Assembly (NCBI GenBank): GCA_945869195.1
Contig: CAMBNV010000001.1
Span: 434,001-498,000, forward strand
Length of the DNA stretch: 64,000 nucleotides
Source: Gemmatimonas phototrophica
Lineage (GTDB): Bacteria; Gemmatimonadota; Gemmatimonadetes; Gemmatimonadales; Gemmatimonadaceae
Reading direction: 5' to 3'
Shown: piece after piece, positions 19,649 to 27,103 of the stretch
How the letters are laid out: each line of letters begins with the position of its first letter
Position numbering within the stretch: the first letter of the stretch is position 1
Notes under the pieces: generated by a model
The model's database searches: none
What the model saw: only the letters and a program-made list of their open reading frames with translations
Told to the model about the DNA's origin: nothing
Position numbers and translations under genes: made by a program

Positions 19649-20908
19649 CTGGGCAAGCTCGTCGTATTGATGGTGACCGCGTTCCTGGACATGGTGGGGC
19701 TCCTCATGGTGCTCCCGCTCCTGCCATTCTACGCCCAGCGGTTTGTGGGTCATGGTCCGCTCTGGCGGGTGCTCGACTCGGTCGGCATGGGCGGGGAGGG
19801 CAGCGTGATCGCGCTCATGGTCGCCTCATTCGCGATCGCCCAGCTCGTGAGCGCGCCGATGTGGGGCCGCGTTTCCGACCGACTCGGCCGCCGCCCGGCA
19901 CTGCTCGTCGGCATGGCCGCGAGCGGTATCGCGTACATCGTATTCGCCTTCAGCAACTCGCTCGAACTGCTTTTCGTCTCACGGTTGATTCAAGGTGCAG
20001 GCGGTGGCACCGTCGGAGTGATCCAGGCGTATGTCGCCGACGCGACCGAGCCCAAGGACCGGGCCAAGACGCTCGGCTGGCTCTCGGCGGCGACGAATGC
20101 GGGTGTCGCGATCGGTCCGGTGATCGGCTCGGCGGCGTCGCGGCTGGGCCATGCGGCCCCCGGCCTATTGGCCGCTGGGCTCACGCTCATCACGATGGCG
20201 TTCGCCCTGAAGTACCTCACCGAGTCCAACGCGCGCGTGGGCTCCAAGGCTGGCGAGCATCCGGTCATTCGCCGCTCCAGCACCGCACTGAAGCGCGTCC
20301 TCTCGCACCCCGGCGAGCCGGCCTCACGTCTCATCTTCATGTACGCCGTGGGCATGGGCGCCTTTCAGGGGATGACGGCGATTCTCGCGCTCTTCCTCTT
20401 GGATCGCTTCGGGATCGACGAGACGTCAATCGGCTGGGTCTTTGCGTACATCGGCGTGCTCTCGGTGGTCACCCGCGCGCTCTTCCTCGGGCCCGCCGTC
20501 GATCGCTTCCGCGAGCCGAGGCTCTCTCGCTACGGGCAGGGGTTGCTCGCGCTCGGGCTCTTGGCGCTGCCGTTCACGTACAACTACGTCACGCTCGCCC
20601 TGGCGATCGCGCTCATGCCCCTCGGCACCGCCTTCACCTTCCCCTGCGTCACGGGCATGCTGAGCCAGGTGATTCCGAACCACGAGCGCGGGCTCTTCAT
20701 GGGTATCCAGCAGACCTTCGGCGGGGTCGCGCGCGTGATTGGTCCGATCTGGGCCGGATTTGCGTTCGACTATCTCGGTAAGGGGGTCCCGTTCTTCACC
20801 GGGGCCGCGCTCGCGGGAGCGACCATTCTCCTCGGCTTAGGGATCGAGCATCATATCCCGCCGCATCCGGTGACCCTTAAGGCACCCTCGGCAGCCCGAT
20901 CGGCCTGA
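19649..20908 (+). CDS. MFS efflux transporter (DHA1/TetA-like), probable CTG start
   Basis: About 420 residues and 12 helices. The first helix runs straight from the start (GKLVVLMVTAFLDMVGLL), and loop 2-3 has the MFS signature GRVSDRLGRRPAL. It resembles drug:proton antiporters of the TetA type. The start is unusual. AAGGAG at 19636-19641 is followed after 7 bases by CTG 19649 in the right frame, giving M-G-K before helix 1. TTG 19667 and ATG 19670 would be 25 or more bases from that site and would clip the helix. ATG 19472 would add 59 Arg-rich residues. The 3' end overlaps the convergent amidase gene by 32 bases. Confidence 0.82.
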   Translation: MGKLVVLMVTAFLDMVGLLMVLPLLPFYAQRFVGHGPLWRVLDSVGMGGEGSVIALMVASFAIAQLVSAPMWGRVSDRLGRRPALLVGMAASGIAYIVFAFSNSLELLFVSRLIQGAGGGTVGVIQAYVADATEPKDRAKTLGWLSAATNAGVAIGPVIGSAASRLGHAAPGLLAAGLTLITMAFALKYLTESNARVGSKAGEHPVIRRSSTALKRVLSHPGEPASRLIFMYAVGMGAFQGMTAILALFLLDRFGIDETSIGWVFAYIGVLSVVTRALFLGPAVDRFREPRLSRYGQGLLALGLLALPFTYNYVTLALAIALMPLGTAFTFPCVTGMLSQVIPNHERGLFMGIQQTFGGVARVIGPIWAGFAFDYLGKGVPFFTGAALAGATILLGLGIEHHIPPHPVTLKAPSAARSA

Positions 20909-22307
20909 TCCGCTGGACCGCGCCCGAGAGCGCAAGCACCTCCTCCTCGCCCAGCGGGCGGCCCACGATCTGCAGCCCGACGGGAAGCCCTCCCGCGTCG
21001 AGTCCGCAGGGCACCGATGCCACGGGGAGTCCGCTCAGGCTCAGGAGGAAGGTCGGCGCAAACCAGTCCACGTAGGTGCGCATTTTCACACCGGCCACCA
21101 TTTCTGGAAAGTTCTGCTCGACTGGGAACGGGCTCACGCACATCGTCGGAGTGAGGAGATGATCGTACCGCTCGAAGAACTCGGTAAAGAGGTGCCAGAC
21201 GCGACCGCGCGCGTGGTGGGCCGCGGCAAGCGCCTGGGGTGATCCATCGAGGCCGGCGATGGTGTTGGCCCGCACATTCACGCCGAAGCGGTCGAGATTT
21301 TCGAGTTTGTCGTACATATGGGCGGCGAACCATTCGCCGCGGAGCGCGATGAAGGCATCGCGGGCAAAGCTGAGATCGAACGGTACCTCCTCGACCTGCG
21401 CGCCAATATCCGACAACGCGAACGCGGCGTTCCGGCAGGCGCGCTCAATACTTGGGTCCACACCGATCGCCGCGATGTCTGGACAGTAGGCGACACGCAC
21501 GCCCTTCCGAGGACCGCGTCGGACGGCACCCACGAAGTCGCGCCCCGCGGTTGGCTGCGCCAGCGGGACACGACGGCTTGGGCCAGCGATCGCCTGCAAT
21601 GCGAGCGCGACGTCTTCCGCGGTGCGCCCCATTGGACCAGAGACCAGCAGGGTGTCCCACACCCAGTCGGAGGGATCGGTCGGCACGAGACCCGGCGAGG
21701 GGCGGATGCCGACGACGCCACAGAAGCTCGCTGGCATCCGGAGTGAGCCGCCGAGGTCGGTGCCCTCAGCGAGCGCAATCATCCCGGTGGCGAGTCCAAC
21801 CGCACCGCCGCCGGTCGAACCGCCCGCACTCTTCGACAGGTCCCAGGGATTTGTCGTCCGACCAAAGACGTCGTTCCAGGTGTTCCCCCCAGCCGCGAAC
21901 TCCGGAGTGTTCGTTTTGCCGAGGATCACTGCACCTGCCGCGCGGAGTCTCGTCACGACGAGCGCGTCCGACGTGGGCACATGGTCGGCAAAGACCGGAG
22001 AACCATATGTCGTCCGTACGCCAGCGACCGGGGTGACGTCCTTGATCCCGACCGGGAGGCCGGCGAGAATGCCCACATCCTCCCCGCGCGCGAGGCGCTC
22101 GTCAATCGTGCGCGCCTCGTCGAGCGCGTGAGGGGCGAGCGTTACGACGGCGTTCAGCGCGCCATTGTATCGCGTGATGCGCGCGAGCGCCTCCTCGACG
22201 ACCGCCACGGCCGAGATCTCGCGGGCACGCACCCGCGCCGCGATCACAGTCGCCGATGCGATCACAGTATCGGCCACGCCCCTACCGTTGCGGTCAATGT
22301 TATCCAC
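20877..22307 (-). CDS. Amidase signature family enzyme (GatA-like)
   Basis: 476 residues with the Ser-cisSer-Lys catalytic layout of the amidase signature family: Lys in LPVGIKD, the Gly/Ser-rich loop KSAGGSTGGGAVGLATG, and the nucleophile region EGTDLGGSLRMPASFCG. There is no signal peptide, unlike the second amidase at 36.9 kb. Family members hydrolyse amides, including Gln in the GatCAB complex; no gatB or gatC is nearby, so a free-standing amidase is more likely. The first 12 residues before the conserved part are variable, so the ATG at 22307 is tentative. Confidence 0.87.
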   Translation of the reverse strand: MDNIDRNGRGVADTVIASATVIAARVRAREISAVAVVEEALARITRYNGALNAVVTLAPHALDEARTIDERLARGEDVGILAGLPVGIKDVTPVAGVRTTYGSPVFADHVPTSDALVVTRLRAAGAVILGKTNTPEFAAGGNTWNDVFGRTTNPWDLSKSAGGSTGGGAVGLATGMIALAEGTDLGGSLRMPASFCGVVGIRPSPGLVPTDPSDWVWDTLLVSGPMGRTAEDVALALQAIAGPSRRVPLAQPTAGRDFVGAVRRGPRKGVRVAYCPDIAAIGVDPSIERACRNAAFALSDIGAQVEEVPFDLSFARDAFIALRGEWFAAHMYDKLENLDRFGVNVRANTIAGLDGSPQALAAAHHARGRVWHLFTEFFERYDHLLTPTMCVSPFPVEQNFPEMVAGVKMRTYVDWFAPTFLLSLSGLPVASVPCGLDAGGLPVGLQIVGRPLGEEEVLALSGAVQRIRPIGLPRVP

Positions 22308-22606
22308 GTTCCTGCAGCGGTGAGGGAATCGCGCGTTGTACGACGGAAGAGCCTCAGCTCACCAGCAGACGGTGTCTTGGAATGCAGGTGAATGTACCGC
22401 ACCGCAACACGACCGCGGCCAACGACTGGCCGATACACCACCGATACCTCAGAACCGACGAGGCGCTCGGAAACGGGGGGACTCTGGTGCTGGCTGGACT
22501 CGTGCTGGCGGGCCGAGAGCGTTATGATAGCAGCGCGTCGGGGGGGGGCGTGACCGCCCGTTCACGAGCGCGGAGGACTCATCTTCACTCACCTGAGGAA
22601 CCACGC
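22308..22606. other. Intergenic region upstream of the aquaporin gene
   Basis: About 300 bases between the divergent amidase and aquaporin starts. A TTATGATAG element (near 22521) resembles a -10 box, but no good -35 partner is present. A run of nine G follows it. Frames within are short and not gene-like. GAGGAA six bases before ATG 22607 is the ribosome site. Confidence 0.4.
22540..22548 (+). repeat. G9 homopolymer upstream of the aquaporin gene
   Basis: Nine consecutive G bases lie 59 bases before the aquaporin ATG, just after a possible -10 element, and so probably in the untranslated leader. Confidence 0.9.
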
Positions 22607-23239
22607 ATGCACAAGTACCTCACGGAGTTCATTGGCACGCTCTTCCTGGTGCTGACGATCGGGCTCACGCTTATGTCGGGGTCGGAGTTCGCACCGCTGG
22701 CGGTCGGTCTGGCGCTCATGGTCATGGTGTACGCCGGCGGCCACAGGTCAGGCGGCCACTACAACCCGGCGGTCTCACTCGCTGCCGTCATGGCGGGCGC
22801 GTTGCCCAAGTCGCAGTACCTGCCCTATGCGCTTTCCCAGATCGCCGGCGCGACGGTCGCGGCACTCCTAGTGTTCATCATCACCGGGGAGACCTTTGCT
22901 CCGGCGCCCGGCGGTGCGTCCACGGAGGCCGCGCTCCTCGTGGAGGTGCTCTACACCTTTGCGCTCGTCTACGTGGTACTCAACGTCGCCGTCTCCAAGC
23001 GGGCGACTGGCAACGCGTACCACGCGCTGGCCATTGGCATGACCTTCACCGTCGCGCTGTTTGCAGGCGGCGAGATCTCGGGTGGCGCGTTCAACCCTGC
23101 GGTCGGCGTCGGACCCACGATCATCGATGCGCTCATGGGTGCCGGGAGCTGGTCGAACCTCTGGTTGTATCTGGCCGGTCCGCTCTCTGGTGCCGCGCTC
23201 GCGGCCGTCCTGTTCGGCGAGCAGGAAAAGTCCGTCTGA
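22607..23239 (+). CDS. Aquaporin/MIP family channel lacking the selectivity arginine
   Basis: 210 residues and six hydrophobic helices with both half-helix motifs: HYNPAVS (Asn53-Pro54-Ala55) and GGAFNPAVG (Asn163-Pro164-Ala165). In classical aquaporins and glycerol facilitators the residue after the second NPA is Arg and forms the narrowest filter; here it is Val166. The fold should conduct water or small neutral solutes, but the filter would be wider and uncharged. The start at ATG 22607 has a good GAGGAA site; the open frame further upstream is not gene-like. The gene stands alone. Confidence 0.9.
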   Translation: MHKYLTEFIGTLFLVLTIGLTLMSGSEFAPLAVGLALMVMVYAGGHRSGGHYNPAVSLAAVMAGALPKSQYLPYALSQIAGATVAALLVFIITGETFAPAPGGASTEAALLVEVLYTFALVYVVLNVAVSKRATGNAYHALAIGMTFTVALFAGGEISGGAFNPAVGVGPTIIDALMGAGSWSNLWLYLAGPLSGAALAAVLFGEQEKSV

Positions 23240-23246
23240 GCGAAAG

Positions 23247-23298
23247 CATGAAGAGCGCCGGCGGCGGCTTGGTGCCTACCGCCGCAGGCCTCTTCATG
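23247..23298. terminator. Long imperfect hairpin after the aquaporin gene
   Basis: The arms CATGAAGAG (23247-23255) and CTCTTCATG (23290-23298) are exact complements. GCC/GGC and GCGGC/GCCGC continue the stem inward with single-base bulges, giving about 17 pairs. No T-run follows, so it may act as a Rho-dependent, processing or transcript-stabilising element rather than a classic terminator. Confidence 0.55.
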
Positions 23299-23371
23299 AG
23301 CAAGAGCGTATTCATCCTAGGCTGAGCGGCACCGCGACGGTTAAGTTGAGTTCACTCCAACGGAACCCCGC

Positions 23372-23830
23372 ATGCGACTTGTCGTGAACGGTCAGCCACA
23401 CGAGCTCGACCTTGAACCCGAGATGCCCCTCCTCTGGGCGTTGCGCGACGAGCTCGGCATTACGGGCCCCAAGTATGGCTGCGGGGTCGGCGTCTGCGGC
23501 GCGTGCACCGTCCACGTCGGCGGCAAGGCCGTGCGGAGCTGCTCCGCTCCCGTCGGCAGCGTGAAGGAGCCGGTCACCACGATCGAAGGGCTCGGCACGC
23601 GGGAGTCGCTGCATCCCGTGCAGAAGGTGTGGATCGAACTGCAGGTCGCACAGTGCGGCTACTGCCAGTCGGGCCAGATTATGACCGCGGCGGCCTTTCT
23701 CGCCGGCAACAGGCAGCCGACCGACGAGCAGATCGACCAGGCGATGTCGGCGAACCTCTGCCGCTGCGGCACCTACCCGCGCATCCGCGCGGCCGTGCGA
23801 CGCGCGGCCGCTGCACTCGGCGGACGCTGA
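23372..23830 (+). CDS. Molybdenum hydroxylase 2Fe-2S subunit (IorA/CoxS type)
   Basis: 152 residues with eight Cys for two [2Fe-2S] clusters. C37, C42, C45 and C57 form the plant ferredoxin-type cluster ([11 protein letters not shown]). C95, C98, C130 and C132 form the helical-bundle cluster (CGYCQSGQ and NLCRCGTY). This is the small electron-transfer subunit of xanthine oxidase-family enzymes such as isoquinoline 1-oxidoreductase. It is cytoplasmic in form, but its partner has a TAT leader, so the pair is probably exported together. The large subunit starts two bases after this stop. Confidence 0.93.
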   Translation: MRLVVNGQPHELDLEPEMPLLWALRDELGITGPKYGCGVGVCGACTVHVGGKAVRSCSAPVGSVKEPVTTIEGLGTRESLHPVQKVWIELQVAQCGYCQSGQIMTAAAFLAGNRQPTDEQIDQAMSANLCRCGTYPRIRAAVRRAAAALGGR

Positions 23831-23832
23831 CC

Positions 23833-26079
23833 ATGGGCCGCGTCCGCACCATAGCCCGTCGCACCTTCCTGATCGGCACCGCGGCCGTCGCGGGGGGGCT
23901 CGTCGTCGGGGCGATCGCCTACCACTGGCCGCTCAAAAATCCACTGCTCGACGACCTCGACGAAGGCGATGCCGCACTCACTCCGTATGTGCGCATCGAC
24001 CGGAACGGGATCACGATTATCACGCCGCGTGCGGACCTCGGCCAGGGTGCGTACTCCATGCAGGCCGCGCTCGTCGCCGAAGAACTCGATGTCGCGTGGG
24101 GAAGCTTCTCCGTCGAGCCCGGGCTCCCGAGCGCGGCGTACTATAACGGCGCCGTACTCGCCGAGGGCTTCCCCTTCGCCGCGACCAACGACGGTTTTCT
24201 CGCCAATCGGGCGCGGGGAATGGGCGGCGTGATCAGCAAGCTCATCGGACTGCAGATCACGGGCGGTTCGTCGACCGTCCCCGACGGTTACGAGAAACTC
24301 CGCATGGCCGGTGCGGTCGCGCGGCAGCTCTTGCTGGCCGCGGCCGCAAAACAGACGGGGGTCGCCGTGAGCGCACTGCGCACGCAGGACGGCGAGGTGA
24401 TCACGCCTAACGGCGACCGCATTCCCTACCGGACGCTTGGCGCGGCGGCGGCGCAGATGCGCGCACCGTCGCACGTCACGCTCAAGGATCCCACGGAGTG
24501 GCGCCTGCTCGGCCAACCGATGCAACGGCTCGACATCGCCGAGAAGTCCACGGGCGTGACGAAATACGGCATTGATCTTCGTTTTCCGGGCATGGTCTAC
24601 GCCACAGTGCGGACCAATCCGCGCATCGGCGGCGGCATGCTCTCGGTCGACGATGCGGCGGCGAAGGCCGCGAAGGGCGTGATCACAATCGTCCCGATCA
24701 CGGGTGGCGTGGGCGTGATTGCTGACAACAGCTGGCGGGCCTTTCAGGCGGCAGCGCTACTCCAGCCGCAGTGGGGGCCGGCGCCGTACCCATCGACGTC
24801 GAGCGAGATCTGGGAGAACGTCGCGGCGTCATTCACGGACGACCTGAAAGACTCGCGTTTCAAGAACGAAGGCAATGTCGATGGCGCGATCTCCTCCGCG
24901 GGGGCGCAGGCGCTCTCGGCCGAGTATCGCGTGCCGTTCCTCGCGCATGCCGCGCTCGAACCGTTGAACGCCATCGTGCGCTTCGACGAGGGAGCGTTGG
25001 CGATCTGGACCGGCACGCAGGTGCCGCGCTTTCTGCAGGAGGCGGCTGCGAAGGTCGCTGGCATCCACGCCGACGACGTCACCCTACACGCGCAGATTTC
25101 CGGCGGCAGTTTCGGTCGCCGGCTCGAGACCGACTACGTGGTGCAGGCGGTGGAGGTCGCCATCGCGTATCCTGGCGTGCCGGTGAAGATGACGTGGACA
25201 CGCGAGGAAGACATGACGCACGACTTCCCGCGTCCGCTCGCGATGGCGCGTGCGCGTGGTGTGGTGCAGAACGGCCAGGTACACGCGTATGCGCTCGACA
25301 TCGCCTCACCGTCGGTCAGCGCGTCTCAGACCTCGCGACTCGGCGCATCGCTCCCGGGTCCTGACCTCGGGATCGTGGCTGGCGCGTGGGACCAGCCGTT
25401 CGCGATCCCGCACTACCGGGTGACGGGCTACCGGGTGCCCGAAACCGTACCGGTGAGTGCGTGGCGCTCGGTCGGCGCCTCGGCGAACGGCTTTCTGCAC
25501 GAGTGCTTTCTCGACGAGCTCATCCATGCGGCCGGCGCCGATCCGCTGCGTGAGCGGATCCGGCTCTGTACGGATGACGCCTCGCGCCGCGTGCTCGAGG
25601 CGGTGGGGGAGATGTCGGGTTGGGGCACGCCGCTCGCGGCGGGGCGCGGACGCGGCCTGGCGTTTACCCTCTCGTTCGGCGTGCCGGTTGCGGAGGTGGT
25701 GGAGGTGACGAATACTCCAGCAGGGATCACGATCGACCGGGTGTTCGTGGCGTGTGAGGTCGGCCGTGTGCTTGACCCGGTGAACTTCGAGTCACAGGTC
25801 GAGGGTGGTGTGATCTGGGGACTCGGGCACGCGATGAATGCCGAGATCACGTACGCCGACGCGATGCCGGAGCAGACGAACTTCCATCAGTTCTACGGCA
25901 TGAACCTCGGCCAGGCGCCGGTCATCGTGGTGCAGGCACTGGAGACGGTGCACCAGGTGCGCGGGATTGGGGAACCGCCGGTCCCGCCCGCGGCACCGGC
26001 GCTCGCGAACGCGATCTTCGCGGCGACCGGGCAGCGGGTCAGAGAGTTGCCGCTCCGGAAACACGTCCGGTTCGCGTAG
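23833..26079 (+). CDS. Molybdopterin-binding subunit, IorB-like aldehyde/xanthine oxidase family
   Basis: 748 residues from ATG 23833 with a twin-arginine leader (ARRTFLIGTAAVAGG, Arg9-Arg10). The body matches the single-chain large subunit of isoquinoline 1-oxidoreductase type enzymes: LGQGAYSMQAALVAEELDV, LAHAALEPLNAIVRF, and the closing VRGIGEPPVPPAAPALANA, whose Glu corresponds to the catalytic base. The enzyme would bind molybdopterin cytosine dinucleotide and hydroxylate an aldehyde or N-heterocycle in the periplasm. No cytochrome c electron acceptor or XdhC-type maturation factor is encoded beside it. The true substrate cannot be inferred. Confidence 0.9.
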   Translation: MGRVRTIARRTFLIGTAAVAGGLVVGAIAYHWPLKNPLLDDLDEGDAALTPYVRIDRNGITIITPRADLGQGAYSMQAALVAEELDVAWGSFSVEPGLPSAAYYNGAVLAEGFPFAATNDGFLANRARGMGGVISKLIGLQITGGSSTVPDGYEKLRMAGAVARQLLLAAAAKQTGVAVSALRTQDGEVITPNGDRIPYRTLGAAAAQMRAPSHVTLKDPTEWRLLGQPMQRLDIAEKSTGVTKYGIDLRFPGMVYATVRTNPRIGGGMLSVDDAAAKAAKGVITIVPITGGVGVIADNSWRAFQAAALLQPQWGPAPYPSTSSEIWENVAASFTDDLKDSRFKNEGNVDGAISSAGAQALSAEYRVPFLAHAALEPLNAIVRFDEGALAIWTGTQVPRFLQEAAAKVAGIHADDVTLHAQISGGSFGRRLETDYVVQAVEVAIAYPGVPVKMTWTREEDMTHDFPRPLAMARARGVVQNGQVHAYALDIASPSVSASQTSRLGASLPGPDLGIVAGAWDQPFAIPHYRVTGYRVPETVPVSAWRSVGASANGFLHECFLDELIHAAGADPLRERIRLCTDDASRRVLEAVGEMSGWGTPLAAGRGRGLAFTLSFGVPVAEVVEVTNTPAGITIDRVFVACEVGRVLDPVNFESQVEGGVIWGLGHAMNAEITYADAMPEQTNFHQFYGMNLGQAPVIVVQALETVHQVRGIGEPPVPPAAPALANAIFAATGQRVRELPLRKHVRFA

Positions 26080-26186
26080 CAACGACGGCAATCGCTCTTC
26101 GGCACGATGCGCCCGTATACTCTACGAGCCGCGGCGCCAATCCGACCGCGCCGTCGTAGCGTTTTTCAACCTCTGCCACTCTGCCG

Positions 26187-26690
26187 ATGCCTGCCACGCT
26201 CGCCATCCTCACCCGCCGTCTCGCCACCACCCTCGCGCTCCTCGCGCTGACGCTCGCCACCCCGCGCGTCGCCACCGCTCAGCTCGCCGACACCAAGGCC
26301 CTCACCGCCGGCGCCGTGAAGGCGATCCTCGCGCATGCCGAAGCCGCCGCCAAGACCAACGGCTGGAACCTGTCGATCGCCGTGACCGACGCCGCGGGCG
26401 ACCTCCTCGGGTTCATCAAGCTCGACAACGCGAGCACGGGCTCAGTGCAGATCTCGCTGGGCAAGGCCCGCACGGCCGCGCGCTTTGGCCGTCCGACCAA
26501 GGTCTACGCCGATCGGGTCCTGAACGACACGCTCACCTTCCTCTCGATCGAAGGGCTCGTCACGCTGCAGGGTGGGTTGCCGATCGTCGTTGGTGGCCGT
26601 GTGATCGGCGCCGTCGGAGTGAGCGGGGCCACGAGTACGCAGGACGAGCAGGTCGGAGCGGCGGCGATCGCCGCAGTGATCAGGCCCTAA
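26187..26690 (+). CDS. Exported GlcG/HbpS-family protein
   Basis: 167 residues: a signal peptide (hydrophobic 15-30, ending ATAQ), then one HbpS/GlcG domain (DUF336), shown by VTDAAGDLLGFIKLDNA, SLGKARTAARFGRPT and LPIVVGGRVIGAVGVSGAT near the end. Members bind haem or cobalamin or have unknown roles beside oxidoreductases. A TATACT element at 26116-26121 may be its -10 box. It follows the molybdenum hydroxylase by 107 bases and may be functionally linked, but it probably has its own promoter. Confidence 0.87.
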   Translation: MPATLAILTRRLATTLALLALTLATPRVATAQLADTKALTAGAVKAILAHAEAAAKTNGWNLSIAVTDAAGDLLGFIKLDNASTGSVQISLGKARTAARFGRPTKVYADRVLNDTLTFLSIEGLVTLQGGLPIVVGGRVIGAVGVSGATSTQDEQVGAAAIAAVIRP

Positions 26691-26736
26691 CGGGCCACGC
26701 CGATCGCCGTAGTTATCGCGCGCCGAGGGGCAGAAG

Positions 26737-26973
26737 CTACTCGTCCAGCTTCTCCACCTCGACTTCGGCCTTCCCCTCGACGTCGTAGTGCACCGTGACG
26801 CTCCACGGATTGCAGCAGACCTCGCAGTCCTCGATGTACTCCTGCACATCACCCCCGCTGGGGTCGAGCGTCATCTCCACTGATTCGGCGCAGTGGGGGC
26901 AGGTCACGTTGGCTTCGGTCTCGTGGTTGCCGTCGTCGGTGGCGAGGTCTTCGCCTTCGTAGTCATCTGTCAT
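26737..26973 (-). CDS. CPXCG-motif cysteine-rich small protein
   Basis: 78 residues, very acidic, with four Cys in two pairs (CPHC and CEVCC, the second preceded by EYIEDC). This is the layout of the CPXCG cysteine-rich family, small zinc-ribbon-like proteins of unknown function found in many Proteobacteria and other phyla. The segment DPSGGDVQEYIEDCEVCCNP is typical of the family. Residues 1-22 form an Asp/Glu-rich tail. It lies opposite to, and just after, the HbpS-like gene. Confidence 0.88.
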   Translation of the reverse strand: MTDDYEGEDLATDDGNHETEANVTCPHCAESVEMTLDPSGGDVQEYIEDCEVCCNPWSVTVHYDVEGKAEVEVEKLDE

Positions 26974-27103
26974 GACCGAAAAATAAACGAATGCGACTCT
27001 GGATTTCGTATCGATTCCTCTTTGCTGACTGATGGCGCCAGCACCGCCGCCAATACACCATTCGACCGCGCGCGCGGTCCTGGCCGCACGACTTTCATGG
27101 GTG

